Positions 50,184 through 60,094 are shown, counted from the first letter of the stretch. The stretch is DNA of 64,000 nucleotides from Sinorhizobium sp. 6-70 (GCF_030124375.1 NZ_JASKLS010000016.1:39157-103156); one strand, 5' to 3'. The notes: generated from the letters alone by a model not told the origin. Translations and numbers: made by a program.

Positions 50184-50594
50184 ATGCCTACAAGCCTCAG
50201 CCAGCACGAAGCCTTCATCTATGTCATGGTGATGATGTCCGCTGTCGATCGGCACATGACCGACGACGAATTTGCCCGCATCGGCGAGCTCGTCCAATTT
50301 CTGCCCGCCTTCGACGGTTTCGATGAGAACCGGCTGATCGATATTGGCCGCGAGTGCTCGGCCCAGCTCGCTGCGCCGGAGGGCCTCGACATAGTCCTTG
50401 AAATGGTCCGGGAGGCCCTTCCGCAACGGCTTTATGACACGGCGTATGCGCTCGCCGTGGAGCTTGCTGCCGCGGATCAGCGCATTCGCAACGAGGAAAT
50501 CCGGCTCCTGCAATTGCTGCGCGACCGGCTGGGTCTCGACAAGCTGACCTGCGCGGGCATCGAACGCGGCGCAATCGCACGCTTCCGGAAGTAG
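50184..50594 (+). CDS. TerB-like (tellurite resistance TerB family) protein
   Basis: 136 residues, all helical. MPTSLSQHEAFIYVMVMMSA, VDRHMTDDEFARIGELVQFL and AAADQRIRNEEIRLLQLLRD show the twice-repeated acidic motif of the TerB fold (DxxMTDDE, DxxIRNEE), which binds metal in TerB/DjlA proteins. TAGGAG precedes the ATG. It is 49 bp after the thermonuclease-like gene on the same strand. No other ter genes are near, so a tellurite role is unproven. Confidence 0.8.
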   Translation: MPTSLSQHEAFIYVMVMMSAVDRHMTDDEFARIGELVQFLPAFDGFDENRLIDIGRECSAQLAAPEGLDIVLEMVREALPQRLYDTAYALAVELAAADQRIRNEEIRLLQLLRDRLGLDKLTCAGIERGAIARFRK

Positions 50595-50605
50595 AGCCTC
50601 TGACG

Positions 50606-50708
50606 CGACAGCGCCGCGCGTCTAATAAGACGCGCAAAGGACGCTGTAGCACTTTGAATTGCTGCATGTTTTATCCTTGAATTGGCTACAATTTAAGGAA
50701 ACATGCAG
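50606..50708 (+). repeat. RIME1-like element
   Basis: CGACAGCGCCGCGCG...GGACGCTGTAG, CACTTTGAATTG, CTGCATGTTTTATCCTTG...TTTAAGGAAACATGCAG. It lies between the TerB-like gene and the desaturase start at 50778. Confidence 0.9.
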
Positions 50709-50777
50709 CAGAACTGCTACGGCAGAAGGCTGCGCGTCGTTCTGTGCGACTGGAGCGCATCGACGAGGTCTAAACGA

Positions 50778-51590
50778 ATGCTGTTTTACGGTGTTGCGGA
50801 ACCGCTCTGGCGCATCATCGCCTTTGCCACTGCCTTCGCCCTCCTCGCGCTTGTCGAATTCTCTCATCCGCGCCTGGAGCGACCGGAGCTCGTGAAGGCG
50901 TTGAAGGCCCGTCGTTGGGCGACGAACCTTTCGATCCTCCTTCTCTCTTCGCTGTTCCTGCGCATCGTCTTTCCGGCCGCAGCCACGGGCGTTGCGCTCT
51001 GGGCCGACGCACGCGGATACGGGGCGCTGCCCGCATTGGGCGTCCCAGCGCTGCTTTCCGGCCTCATCGCCTTCGTCGCGCTGGACTTTGCCGTCTGGTT
51101 GGAGCACGTCATCTCCCACAAGCTGCCGATCCTCTGGCGCATCCATCGCGTCCACCATGCCGATCCTGGCGTCGACCTGACGACCGCGCTCCGTTTCCAT
51201 CCCTTGGAGATTCTGCTGTCGATGGTCTGGAAGGCGGCGATCATTGTCGCGCTTGGCGCCCCCGCACTGTCCGTGCTGCTCTTCGAAATCGTGCTCAACG
51301 CCGGCGCCATGTTCAATCACGCCAATCTGCGGCTGCCGCCCAAGATCGAGAGGTGGCTGCGGCGTTTCATCGTCACGCCGGACATGCACCGCATCCACCA
51401 CTCCGTCGAGAGGGTCGAGACGGATTCCAACTACGGCTTCAACCTTTCCATCTGGGACCGGCTGTTCTCCACCTATGTGGCACAACCGGCGAGCGGCGAC
51501 GATGCCATCGAGACGGGCCTCAAGGCTTATGGGCGCGACGCGCCGATCAAACTCGTCTGGTCGCTGATGCTGCCCTTCCGGCGCGGATAG
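50778..51590 (+). CDS. Sterol desaturase / fatty acid hydroxylase family protein
   Basis: 270 residues, about four helices. Di-iron histidine boxes: WLEHVISHK, WRIHRVHHADPGVD, MFNHANL and HRIHHSVER. Members hydroxylate or desaturate lipids in the membrane; bacterial substrates include carotenoids and hopanoid or lipid A acyl chains. The ATG at 50778 follows GACGAGGTC; frames further 5' run into the repeat. The gene stands alone and the substrate is unknown. Confidence 0.87.
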   Translation: MLFYGVAEPLWRIIAFATAFALLALVEFSHPRLERPELVKALKARRWATNLSILLLSSLFLRIVFPAAATGVALWADARGYGALPALGVPALLSGLIAFVALDFAVWLEHVISHKLPILWRIHRVHHADPGVDLTTALRFHPLEILLSMVWKAAIIVALGAPALSVLLFEIVLNAGAMFNHANLRLPPKIERWLRRFIVTPDMHRIHHSVERVETDSNYGFNLSIWDRLFSTYVAQPASGDDAIETGLKAYGRDAPIKLVWSLMLPFRRG

Positions 51591-51615
51591 GGCGAGACGG
51601 ACGGCTCCATTTCAG

Positions 51616-52467
51616 TCAATAGATACCGTTCGGAAAATAGCGCAGATAGATCTCGTCGAGCCTGCCGCTGCGCGACAGCGCCAGCAAGGCGTGATCGATC
51701 GCCTGGGTCAATGCCGGCTCGGCCTTGCGGTTCATGATGGTCAAACCTTCGCCGAGAAAACGTTCAGAGAAATAGGCGCCGTCAAGCAAGGCGCAGCATC
51801 CACCGGCGACGCTGCCCGAAACCCAGAACGAGAGCTGCATGCCGTCGGAGAAGACGGCTGCAACCGAACCCTGCCGCAATGCGGAGAGCATTGCATCCCG
51901 GTCCGGAAAGGCCTTGGCCTCGACCTTCGGAAAAAACGCCTTGAGCATGGCCTCGTGGGTCGTGCCGGAAACGACGCCGACGGGCTTGCCGTCAAGCGCG
52001 GCCGTGTTCGTCACGAGATCTTCGGCCTTGGTGTTGACAGCAAAGCGAGCCGGCAACTGCATGAAGGCCCTGGAGAAGGCGAAACGCTGGCGCAGCTCCG
52101 GGCGAACCGCGATACCCGCGGCCACGGCCTCGCCTTGGCCTTGCTCGAGCGCCGGGATGAGTTCCGCGTAGGTCACCGCCTGAATCTGACATTTGTCCTC
52201 GATCTCAAGCTCGCGGCAGATTTCGCGCGCGAGATCGACGTGGAGGCCCGAAAGCTTGCCCGATTGGTCGATGAAATTGAACGGAGGAAAATCGACCGTC
52301 GTCAAAAAACGAAGCCGTGCAAGACCTGTCAGGTCCGGCCGGGCGATACGTTCGCGGGCGTCGAAAAGGAGGGGCAGATCTCGCGGTTGCGCAAGCACCG
52401 GTTCGGCGATGAGGAAGGCGCAGAGCGCGAGGATGCCGTAAATTCGTAGACTCAGAGCACGCGTCAT
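51616..52467 (-). CDS. Periplasmic family 3 solute-binding protein
   Basis: 283 residues. Signal peptide MTRALSLRIYGILALCAFLI (cleavage near VLA-Q), then LRFLTTVDFPPFNFIDQSGK and GLHVDLAREICRELEIEDKC, the standard polar amino acid-binding fold. SFWVSGSVAGGCCALLDGAY has an unusual Cys pair. It has no permease or ATPase next to it, so it either serves a distant transporter or acts as a sensor or effector. Confidence 0.85.
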   Translation of the reverse strand: MTRALSLRIYGILALCAFLIAEPVLAQPRDLPLLFDARERIARPDLTGLARLRFLTTVDFPPFNFIDQSGKLSGLHVDLAREICRELEIEDKCQIQAVTYAELIPALEQGQGEAVAAGIAVRPELRQRFAFSRAFMQLPARFAVNTKAEDLVTNTAALDGKPVGVVSGTTHEAMLKAFFPKVEAKAFPDRDAMLSALRQGSVAAVFSDGMQLSFWVSGSVAGGCCALLDGAYFSERFLGEGLTIMNRKAEPALTQAIDHALLALSRSGRLDEIYLRYFPNGIY

Positions 52468-52620
52468 TACGATCCGATACTTGGAGCCGCGGCCTCAGAG
52501 CACGCGGATTCGGTTTGGTTTGCCAAAGATTATCGAGATGTTGCCCGACTGGCTACAGGAACCTCGACGAGACGAGCCTTCCGGGAATTTCCATCATATC
52601 GTTGGAATGCATAAGAAAAG

Positions 52621-52695
52621 TGGAGCGGGTGATCGGGATCGAACCGACGACATCAAGCTTGGGAAGCTGGCGTTCTACCACTGAACTACACCCGC
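52621..52695 (-). tRNA. tRNA-Gly (anticodon CCC)
   Basis: Minus strand: acceptor GCGGGTG pairs with CACCCGC, D arm GTTC...GAAC, anticodon loop TTCCCAA (CCC), T arm GTCGG TTCGATC CCGAT, discriminator T, CCA encoded. One C-T mismatch in the anticodon stem. Reads GGG codons. Confidence 0.95.
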
Positions 52696-52739
52696 GACAG
52701 AAGCGGAAATTTCATCAACGGCCGCGATCTGTCAAGCGT

Positions 52740-52784
52740 CTACAGCGCAGTGCGCGCTATTAGACGCACAAAAGGTCACTGCAG
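52740..52784. repeat. Half RIME1-like palindrome (degenerate)
   Basis: CTACAGCGCAGTGCGCG, CTATTAGACG, CACAAAAGGTCACTGCAG. Lies between the tRNA and the stop of the dCTP deaminase gene. Confidence 0.7.
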
Positions 52785-52789
52785 CAGGC

Positions 52790-53887
52790 TCACTCGGCGC
52801 GAAAATGCTTGGAAAGCTTCAGGCCTTGCGCCTGATAGTTCGAGCCGAGATCGAGGCCATACAGACCTTCCGGCCGCTCCATCATGTGCTCGTAGACGAG
52901 GCGGCCGACGATCTGGCCGTGCTCCAGGATGAACGGCACTTCGTGGCTGCGGACCTCCAGCACCGCCCGGCTGCCGCTGCCGCCGGCCGAGGCGTGCCCG
53001 AAGCCCGGATCGAAGAATCCGGCATAGTGGACGCGGAACTCGCCGACCAGAGGATCGAAGGGCGTCATTTCGGCCGCGTAAAGCGGCGGGACATGGACGG
53101 CCTCGCGCGAGACGAGGATATAGAACTCGTCCGGATCGAGGATCAAATCGTCGCGACCTCGGCTGTAAAGCGGCTCCCAGAAGTCGAAGACCGGATGTTC
53201 CGCCTTCTTGTCGACATCGACCACCGAGGTGTGGTGCTTACCGCGGTAGCCTATGAGGCCGTCCGGACCGGTGCCCTTGAGATCGATCGAGAGCGCAATG
53301 CCGCCGCCAGTGACGTTGGGCCGCTCGCTTGCCACGAGCACATCGCTTTCGTGCAGCGCCAGCAACTCCTGTTCGGAGAGCACGGCGTGCCCGACGCGGA
53401 AGCGGATCTGCGATAGGCGCGAGCCGCGCCTGACGACGATCGGGAAGGTGCGCGGGCTGATTTCCAGATAGAGCGGGCCACTGTACCCGGCTGGGATCTT
53501 GTCGAACTCCTGCGCCCTGTCGGTGATGACGCGCGTGAAGATATCGAGGCGACCGGTCGAGCTTTTCGGATTGGCGGAGGCCGACATGTTTTCCGGTAGT
53601 GCGAGGCTTTCCATCAGCGGCACGACATAGACGCAGCCGGTCTCCAGCACCGCGCCATCGGTGAGATCAATGACATGCAGTTTCAGGCGATCGAGCTTGT
53701 CGGCGACAAGATGCGCCGGCCCGGGCATGAAGCTCGCCCGGACGCGAAACGCCTTGGCGCCGAGGCGCAGATCGAGGCTCGCCGGCTGGATCTGGTCCTC
53801 ATCCAGCGGTCTCTCGCTTTTCAAGCGTCCCGTGGCAAACAGCGCGGCAATTGCGCGGTCGGCCAAAATCCCTGTCTCGCGAGCCAT
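52790..53887 (-). CDS. dcd: dCTP deaminase family protein, two-domain form
   Basis: 365 residues, about twice the usual Dcd length (190). N-terminal half: DEDQIQPASLDLRLGAKAFR and FTRVITDRAQEFDKIPAGYS; C-terminal half: DPDEFYILVSREAVHVPPLY, EFRVHYAGFFDPGFGHA and EHGQIVGRLVYEHM. Both halves show Dcd/dUTPase-type beta segments, a tandem form known in alphaproteobacteria as 2'-deoxycytidine 5'-triphosphate deaminase. It makes dUTP for dTMP synthesis. The ATG at 53887 has GAGGATCGG upstream. Divergent from metZ. Confidence 0.87.
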   Translation of the reverse strand: MARETGILADRAIAALFATGRLKSERPLDEDQIQPASLDLRLGAKAFRVRASFMPGPAHLVADKLDRLKLHVIDLTDGAVLETGCVYVVPLMESLALPENMSASANPKSSTGRLDIFTRVITDRAQEFDKIPAGYSGPLYLEISPRTFPIVVRRGSRLSQIRFRVGHAVLSEQELLALHESDVLVASERPNVTGGGIALSIDLKGTGPDGLIGYRGKHHTSVVDVDKKAEHPVFDFWEPLYSRGRDDLILDPDEFYILVSREAVHVPPLYAAEMTPFDPLVGEFRVHYAGFFDPGFGHASAGGSGSRAVLEVRSHEVPFILEHGQIVGRLVYEHMMERPEGLYGLDLGSNYQAQGLKLSKHFRAE

Positions 53888-53970
53888 ACCGATCCTCATT
53901 CCAGTTGCCAGACAAAACCAAACTCCGGGAATTGACGCAAGCACGGCCAGGCAGTATTGGAGCTTTATCC

Positions 53971-54021
53971 CGTGGTGATTTGGCCGGTCGGCTTGCAGCC
54001 ACGTTAAACAAGTAGCTAAAA
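53971..54021 (+). promoter_or_regulatory. SAM-II riboswitch
   Basis: CGTGG (53971) pairs with CCACG (53999), enclosing TGATTTGGCCGGTCGGCTTG, then TTAAACAAGTAGCTAAA. These are the diagnostic conserved blocks of the SAM-II class (GTGATTTG, GCTTGCAGCC, TTAAACAAG, GCTAAA), known upstream of met genes in alphaproteobacteria. S-adenosylmethionine binding should lower metZ expression. Confidence 0.93.
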
Positions 54022-54033
54022 TGGCCGGGTGTC

Positions 54034-54063
54034 AAACCGGCCCGTTTTCGCGGCCGGTTTTTT
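54034..54063 (+). terminator. Riboswitch-linked intrinsic terminator
   Basis: AAACCGGCC (54034-54042) pairs with GGCCGGTTT (54052-54060), 9-bp stem, then TTT. It starts 13 nt after the SAM-II core and ends about 20 nt before the metZ ATG. The GGCCGG blocks at 53982 and 54023 could compete with the stem in an antiterminated state. Confidence 0.85.
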
Positions 54064-54083
54064 GTTTTGAAAGTGATTGTCGC

Positions 54084-55268
54084 ATGAGCAAGACCTGGCG
54101 CCCGGCAACCCAACTCGTCCACGGCGGAACGCTCCGTTCGCAATACGGCGAAACCTCCGAAGCGATCTTTCTGACACAGGGTTTCGTCTACGAAACGTCC
54201 GAAGCGGCGGAAGCCCGCTTCAAGGGCGAGACCGACGGCTTCATTTATGCGCGCTACGGCAGTCCGACCAACGACATGTTCGAAAAGCGCATGTGCATGC
54301 TCGAAGGGGCCGAAGACGCCCGAGCCACCGCCTCCGGCATGGCGGCCGTTGCCTCGGCGATCCTGTGCCAGGTTAAGGCGGGCGATCACATCGTCGCCGC
54401 CCGCGCGCTTTTCGGTTCGTGCCGCTGGGTCGTGGAGACCCTTGCGCCCAAATACGGTGTCGAATGTACGCTCGTCGACGGCCGCGATCTCGCAAACTGG
54501 GAGAAAGCGGTTCGCCCGAACACGAAGGTCTTCTTCCTGGAGAGCCCGACCAATCCGACGCTCGAAGTGATCGACATTGCAGGCGTCGCCAAGCTCGCCG
54601 ATCAGATCGGCGCCAAGCTGGTCGTCGACAATGTGTTCGCGACCCCCCTCTTCCAGAAGCCGCTCGAACTCGGCGCCCATGTCGTCGTCTATTCCGCCAC
54701 CAAGCACATCGACGGCCAGGGCCGCTGCCTCGGTGGCGTCGTGCTTTCCAGCAAGGAATGGATCGACGAAAACCTGCACGATTATTTCCGCCATACCGGC
54801 CCGGCCATGTCGCCGTTCAACGCCTGGACATTGCTCAAGGGTGTCGAGACGCTTCCTCTGCGCGTGAAGCAGCAGACGGAAAGCGCCCGCCGGATCGCCG
54901 ACTTCCTCGCCGAGCAGCCGCAGGTCGGCCGCGTCATCTATCCTGGCCGCAAGGACCATCCGCAGGCGGATATCATCGCCAAACAGATGAGTGGCGGCTC
55001 GACGCTGGTGGCGTTCGAACTGAAGGGCGGCAAGGAAGCGGCCTTCGCGCTTCAGAACGCATTGGAAATCGTCCGGATCTCCAACAATCTCGGTGATTCC
55101 AAGAGCCTGATCACCCATCCGGCCACGACAACGCACAAGAACCTGACGGAGGAAGCTCGCGCCGAACTCGGCATTTCCGCCGGCACCGTGCGCTTCTCCG
55201 CCGGCATCGAGGACAGCGCGGATCTGGTCGAGGATTTCGCCCGCGCGTTGAAGAGCGTGAAGGCCTGA
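54084..55268 (+). CDS. metZ: O-succinylhomoserine sulfhydrylase
   Basis: A 394-residue Cys/Met-metabolism PLP enzyme. PLP lysine K207 in YSATKHIDGQGR; other blocks are YARYGSPTNDMFE, ESPTNPTLEVIDI and TLLKGVETLPLRVKQQ. GQGRCLGG after the lysine is typical of MetZ. It forms homocysteine directly from O-succinylhomoserine and sulfide. The ATG at 54084 (MSKTWRPATQLVHGG) follows the SAM-II riboswitch and terminator. Confidence 0.93.
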   Translation: MSKTWRPATQLVHGGTLRSQYGETSEAIFLTQGFVYETSEAAEARFKGETDGFIYARYGSPTNDMFEKRMCMLEGAEDARATASGMAAVASAILCQVKAGDHIVAARALFGSCRWVVETLAPKYGVECTLVDGRDLANWEKAVRPNTKVFFLESPTNPTLEVIDIAGVAKLADQIGAKLVVDNVFATPLFQKPLELGAHVVVYSATKHIDGQGRCLGGVVLSSKEWIDENLHDYFRHTGPAMSPFNAWTLLKGVETLPLRVKQQTESARRIADFLAEQPQVGRVIYPGRKDHPQADIIAKQMSGGSTLVAFELKGGKEAAFALQNALEIVRISNNLGDSKSLITHPATTTHKNLTEEARAELGISAGTVRFSAGIEDSADLVEDFARALKSVKA

Positions 55269-55283
55269 TCAAACCGCTGTTTC

Positions 55284-55388
55284 TAGATCATTTCATTGTT
55301 TCATTGAAACACTGAAATGATCTAACTCGTTGAAACTACGCAATTCCGGACGGAAAACCGTTACACACTTTTCCTGGAATTGCTCTGG
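55284..55388 (+). repeat. RIME2-like element
   Basis: TAGATCATTTCATTG...CACTGAAATGATCTA, then CAATTCCGGACGGAAAACCG...CACACTTTTCCTGGAATTG. Complete two-palindrome copy, 16 bp after the metZ stop. Confidence 0.9.
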
Positions 55389-55421
55389 CTGATGCCGCCC
55401 GTGGAAACGCGGGCGGCTTCT

Positions 55422-56036
55422 TTATTGCTGCTCAAACAAGCTGAGGCGGGCAAGAACAATCCTCGATACGGCTGTGTAGAGGCAGACGACCGCGAACACT
55501 GCCGCAATGGGTGGGAACCACCCGGGAAGCAGGCAGAAGGCCACGAAAACAACGATGGTCTCGGTCGCCTCGGCGAGCCCGGTCGTGAAATAGAGCGACT
55601 TTGCTCCGCGCACGCTGGTCGTCATTGCGCGCTTCTCGGCCATGATGGCATAGGCGAGAAAGCTCGATCCGTTGACATAAAAGGAGAAAAGCAGGAAGGC
55701 GCCGGCAAGGCCGTTTCTGGCGGGATCCGCGACGATGAAGGCGAGCGGGATTGCACCATAGAAGGCGAAATCGAGGACAATATCGAGAAACCCGCCGAAA
55801 TCCGTGCGGCGGCTGGCGCGCGCCACGGCCCCGTCGAGACCGTCGCACAGCCGGCTGAGCAGGATCATCACCGCGCCGGCGAGATAGAACCGATATGCGA
55901 TGAGGCCAGCGGCCGCCAGTCCGAGGCCAAGACCGAAAATCGTGATGGTGTCAGCCCTCACGCCGCGCCTGACGAGAGCAACGCCCAGCCGGTCAAGAAG
56001 CGGATCAAGCCGCCTGCGCACCGCGCCATCGAGCAT
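55422..56036 (-). CDS. CDP-alcohol phosphatidyltransferase family protein
   Basis: 204 residues with about five helices. The catalytic motif is seen as CDGLDGAVARASRRTDFGGF followed by LDIVLD, giving the D-G-(x)2-A-R-(x)8-G-(x)3-D-(x)3-D pattern of phospholipid synthases. It would join a CDP-activated lipid to an alcohol at the membrane. Shorter than PssA or PgsA; the alcohol is unknown. Confidence 0.85.
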   Translation of the reverse strand: MLDGAVRRRLDPLLDRLGVALVRRGVRADTITIFGLGLGLAAAGLIAYRFYLAGAVMILLSRLCDGLDGAVARASRRTDFGGFLDIVLDFAFYGAIPLAFIVADPARNGLAGAFLLFSFYVNGSSFLAYAIMAEKRAMTTSVRGAKSLYFTTGLAEATETIVVFVAFCLLPGWFPPIAAVFAVVCLYTAVSRIVLARLSLFEQQ

Positions 56037-56146
56037 GGATCTCGGCTCCGTCTAATTTGAATGGGACTCATGCAATCTTGCTGTTATTCTTGCCTAAACC
56101 ATATTGCAGTAGAATAGCTGAATAGATTTGGCATAAGGTGTTGCAC

Positions 56147-56539
56147 ATGTATCGTGCCCTGACTCGCGACATCGAAGTCACGGTGGAGCCGTACTATCTG
56201 GAAGAACAGTCGGATCCGGACGATAGCCGCTATGTCTGGGGCTACCGCATCGTCATATCGAACCATTCCGACATCACGGTTCGCCTGATGACCCGCTACT
56301 GGCACATCACCGACGAGAACGGCCAGGTGGACGAGGTGAGTGGCCCCGGCGTGATCGGCGAGCAGCCTCTGCTCAATCCCGGCGACACTTACGAATATTC
56401 CTCCGGCTGCCCGCTCGATACACCCTCGGGCGTCATGTTCGGCCACTACAGCATGGAGGCCGAGGACGGGGAGACCTTCAATGTGGCGATCCCCGCCTTC
56501 TCGCTCGATTCGCCCGGGCTGGTCCGCACCCTGAACTGA
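56147..56539 (+). CDS. apaG: ApaG family protein
   Basis: 130 residues. VEPYYLEEQSDPDDSRYVWG, NHSDITVRLMTRYWHITDEN and GPGVIGEQPLLNPGDTYEYS are strongly conserved ApaG blocks (immunoglobulin-like fold, also found in F-box proteins). AAGG lies 9 nt before the ATG at 56147; a GTG three codons earlier is possible. Function in bacteria is still uncertain (linked to diadenosine tetraphosphate and cobalt sensitivity in enterics). Confidence 0.93.
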   Translation: MYRALTRDIEVTVEPYYLEEQSDPDDSRYVWGYRIVISNHSDITVRLMTRYWHITDENGQVDEVSGPGVIGEQPLLNPGDTYEYSSGCPLDTPSGVMFGHYSMEAEDGETFNVAIPAFSLDSPGLVRTLN

Positions 56540-56587
56540 GGTGCGGCCCTACAGGAGCATCAGTTAGGAAGCATCAGTCGAGCCGCC

Positions 56588-57583
56588 TCACTGGGGGCGC
56601 ACTTCGCTCGCCTCGAAACGATAGGTGGTGGAGCAGAACTCGCACGTCACCTTGATCACCCCGTCCTCGATGCTGCTTTCAATATCCTCGCGGTCGAGCC
56701 CTGCCAATACGCCCCGGATCTTCTCGCGCGAACAGCTGCACCGATCATAGACCGCTTGCGGCTGATAGACACGAACCCCGCGCTCGTGGAACAGCCGGTA
56801 GAGCAGCCTTTCCGTTCCGACGGTCGGATCGGTCAGTTCGTCGGTGTCGATCGTCTCGACCATCACCTTGGCCTCCGACCAGAGATCATCCTCCGTGAAG
56901 AGCTGGAGAGCTTCGCCTTCGTCGCCATCGCCGCCCGGAAGGTCCGGCTGGCGCATGCGTTCCGGGGCATCCGGCAGGAACTGGGCAACCATACCACCAG
57001 CGCGCCAGCGGTGCCGAGGCTTTCCGTTCTCGTCGCGATCAAGAAGCTCGGCGACACCAAGACGCACCTTAGTCGGGATCTGCTCCGACTGGCGGAAATA
57101 GGCGCCGGCGATTTCCTCGAGCGTTGCACCGTCGAGTTCGACAATACCCTGGTAGCGCTGCATGTGAGCGCCCTGGTCGATGGTGAAGGCAAGAACTCCT
57201 TTGCCGAGGAGCTCATGCGGCTCTGTGCGTCCACCCTGCTCGGCTGCGGCCAGGGCTTCCTGGCTGTAGCGAGCATAGGCGCGGACCCGATCCGGGGTCG
57301 AAAAGTCCGCGACCACGAGATCGACCGGGCCATCGCCCTGCGTCTGAACGATCAGCTTGCCCTCGAACTTCAGCGACGTGCCGAGCAGTACCGTCAGCAC
57401 CACTGTCTCTGCGACCAGACGCGCCACCGGCAGCGGATAGTTGTGCCGCTCGAGGATGGCATCGAGCATCGGCCCGAGCTGCACGGCGCGTCCGCGCACA
57501 TCGAGCCCCTCAACGTGGAAAGGCACGACATGGTCGTCACCGGCAAAATCGAATTCGCCAAGCCCCCGTGCTGTTTCTGTCAT
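56588..57583 (-). CDS. hslO: Redox-regulated chaperone Hsp33
   Basis: 331 residues. The C-terminal zinc site is RCSCSREK and TCEFCSTTY (CxC and CxxC), the redox switch that releases zinc and activates holdase function under oxidative stress. LGPMLDAILERHNYPLPVAR and ADFSTPDRVRAYARY are Hsp33 core segments. AAGGAG sits just before the ATG at 57583 (MTETARGLG). Longer than E. coli Hsp33 (292) by an N-terminal and linker extension, common in rhizobia. Convergent with apaG. The 271 bp upstream to argF show nothing recognizable. Confidence 0.93.
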   Translation of the reverse strand: MTETARGLGEFDFAGDDHVVPFHVEGLDVRGRAVQLGPMLDAILERHNYPLPVARLVAETVVLTVLLGTSLKFEGKLIVQTQGDGPVDLVVADFSTPDRVRAYARYSQEALAAAEQGGRTEPHELLGKGVLAFTIDQGAHMQRYQGIVELDGATLEEIAGAYFRQSEQIPTKVRLGVAELLDRDENGKPRHRWRAGGMVAQFLPDAPERMRQPDLPGGDGDEGEALQLFTEDDLWSEAKVMVETIDTDELTDPTVGTERLLYRLFHERGVRVYQPQAVYDRCSCSREKIRGVLAGLDREDIESSIEDGVIKVTCEFCSTTYRFEASEVRPQ

Positions 57584-57854
57584 ATCTTGCTCCTTGCATC
57601 GCGGGCGAAAGCTGCGTGGGGACATCGACATCCCCGGCGCACCCTGCCCGCCATCTCATTTGACCTTGTCGCGATCGAATTTGTCCAGAAGGCATATGCA
57701 TTCCGGCGGTGCGCAGCACGCGCCCGCAATGCACAATGGCTGATGGCGGCCACACCCGGCAACAGAACCGAAGCCGCCCGCTTGCCGCCTAAATTGTGTT
57801 TCAGCTCGATAAATTCAATAGCAGTCTCGGCTTCTAAAGATCGCTACCGCTTCC

Positions 57855-58772
<918 letters not shown>

Positions 58773-58805
58773 GCTCAAGAATTCCTGTCGTAAAAGTCGG
58801 GCCGA

Positions 58806-60005
58806 TCAGGCCGCGGCGTTGCCGTTGTTGCTCCTGACCGCTTCAGCGGCGCGCTCGATCCTTGCGAGCCCTTCTCGGGCCTCGGCCGCGGTGGTGATCA
58901 GCGGCGGCAGCAGGCGCAGCACGTTTTCGCCGGCCGGAACCGCAAGCAGCTTCTCGGCGCGCATCGCTTTCAACAGGTCGGCCGAGGGCACTTTTGCCTT
59001 GATACCGAGCATCAGCCCATCGCCGCGGATTTCCTCGATCACATCCGGGAAACGGTCCTTGAGCGATGCGAGCCCCTGCCGGAAGACGAGCGCGACTTCA
59101 CGCACTTGCTCCAGGAACCCGTCGGCGAGAACGACGTCGAGGACTGCGTTTCCGACCGCCATTGCCAGCGGATTGCCGCCATAGGTCGAACCGTGCGTGC
59201 CGGTGACCATGCCGGCGGCCGCTTCTTCGGTCGCCAGGCAGGCGCCCAGCGGAAAGCCGCCGCCGATGCCCTTGGCGACCGCCATGATATCGGGCCGGAT
59301 GCCGGCCCACTCATAGGCGAAGAGCTTGCCGGTCCGGCCAATGCCGGTCTGAACCTCGTCGAAGATCAGAAGCAGGCCGAATTCGTCGCAAAGCGCCCGC
59401 AACTCCTGCAGAAACTCCTTGCTGGCCGGGCGGATACCGCCCTCACCCTGGATCGGCTCGACCAGGATCGCCGCCGTTTCGTCGTTGATCGCATCCTTGA
59501 CCGCGGCGATGTCGCCGAAGGGAACCTGGTAGAAGCCCGGTGCCTTTGGTCCGAACCCCTCGATGTACTTCTGTTGGCCACCGGCTGCGATCGTCGCGAT
59601 CGTGCGGCCGTGGAAGGCGCCTTCGAAGGTGATGACGTGGAATTTTTCCGGATTCCCCTTGGCGAAATGATAGCGGCGCGCGGTCTTGATGGCGCATTCC
59701 AGCGCTTCCGCACCCGAATTGGTGAAGAACACGCGGTCGGCGAAGGTCACCGCCGTCAGCCGGCGCGCCAGGCTTTCCTGGCCCGGAATTTCATAGAGAT
59801 TGGAAAGGTGCCAGACCTTGTCCGCCTGCGCCTTCAGCGCCTCGACGAGGTGCGGATGGGCATGGCCAAGCGAATTCACGGCAACGCCGGCGGCAAAATC
59901 GAGATAGCGCGAGCCGTCCTCGGCAATGAGCCAGGCGCCTTCGCCTCGCTCGAAACGCAACGGCGCGCGCATATAGGTGTCGTAGAGCGGCGTTGTTGCG
60001 GCCAT
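58806..60005 (-). CDS. argD: Acetylornithine aminotransferase
   Basis: A 399-residue class III PLP aminotransferase. PLP lysine K245 in MAVAKGIGGGFPLGA; FFTNSGAEALECAIKTARRY, FEGAFHGRTIATIAAGG and LIFDEVQTGIGRTGKLFAY are diagnostic. AAGGAGAAG precedes the ATG at 60005. It makes N-acetylornithine from the semialdehyde. First gene of argDF, behind a leader with two stem-loops and a good promoter. Confidence 0.94.
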   Translation of the reverse strand: MAATTPLYDTYMRAPLRFERGEGAWLIAEDGSRYLDFAAGVAVNSLGHAHPHLVEALKAQADKVWHLSNLYEIPGQESLARRLTAVTFADRVFFTNSGAEALECAIKTARRYHFAKGNPEKFHVITFEGAFHGRTIATIAAGGQQKYIEGFGPKAPGFYQVPFGDIAAVKDAINDETAAILVEPIQGEGGIRPASKEFLQELRALCDEFGLLLIFDEVQTGIGRTGKLFAYEWAGIRPDIMAVAKGIGGGFPLGACLATEEAAAGMVTGTHGSTYGGNPLAMAVGNAVLDVVLADGFLEQVREVALVFRQGLASLKDRFPDVIEEIRGDGLMLGIKAKVPSADLLKAMRAEKLLAVPAGENVLRLLPPLITTAAEAREGLARIERAAEAVRSNNGNAAA

Positions 60006-60038
60006 GGCGAACTTCTCCTTCCGTCCTGTTGGCATCGG

Positions 60039-60088
60039 TATCGGGCGATCGCGCCCGATAAAAATCAAAAATGCCGCCTTTCGGCGGC
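60039..60088 (-). promoter_or_regulatory. argD leader with two stem-loops
   Basis: On the transcribed minus strand: GCCGCC-GAAA-GGCGGC then ATTTTTGATTTTT (60088-60061), a terminator-like hairpin, directly followed by TATCGGGCG-CGAT-CGCCCGATA (60060-60039), a perfect 9-bp stem. Both lie between the promoter and the argD ribosome binding site. No leader peptide is obvious. Confidence 0.6.
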
Positions 60089-60094
60089 GCAGGC

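Noticed and set aside
50184..50594. Tellurite resistance locus
   Set aside because: Only a TerB-fold protein is present, without terA, C, D or Z.
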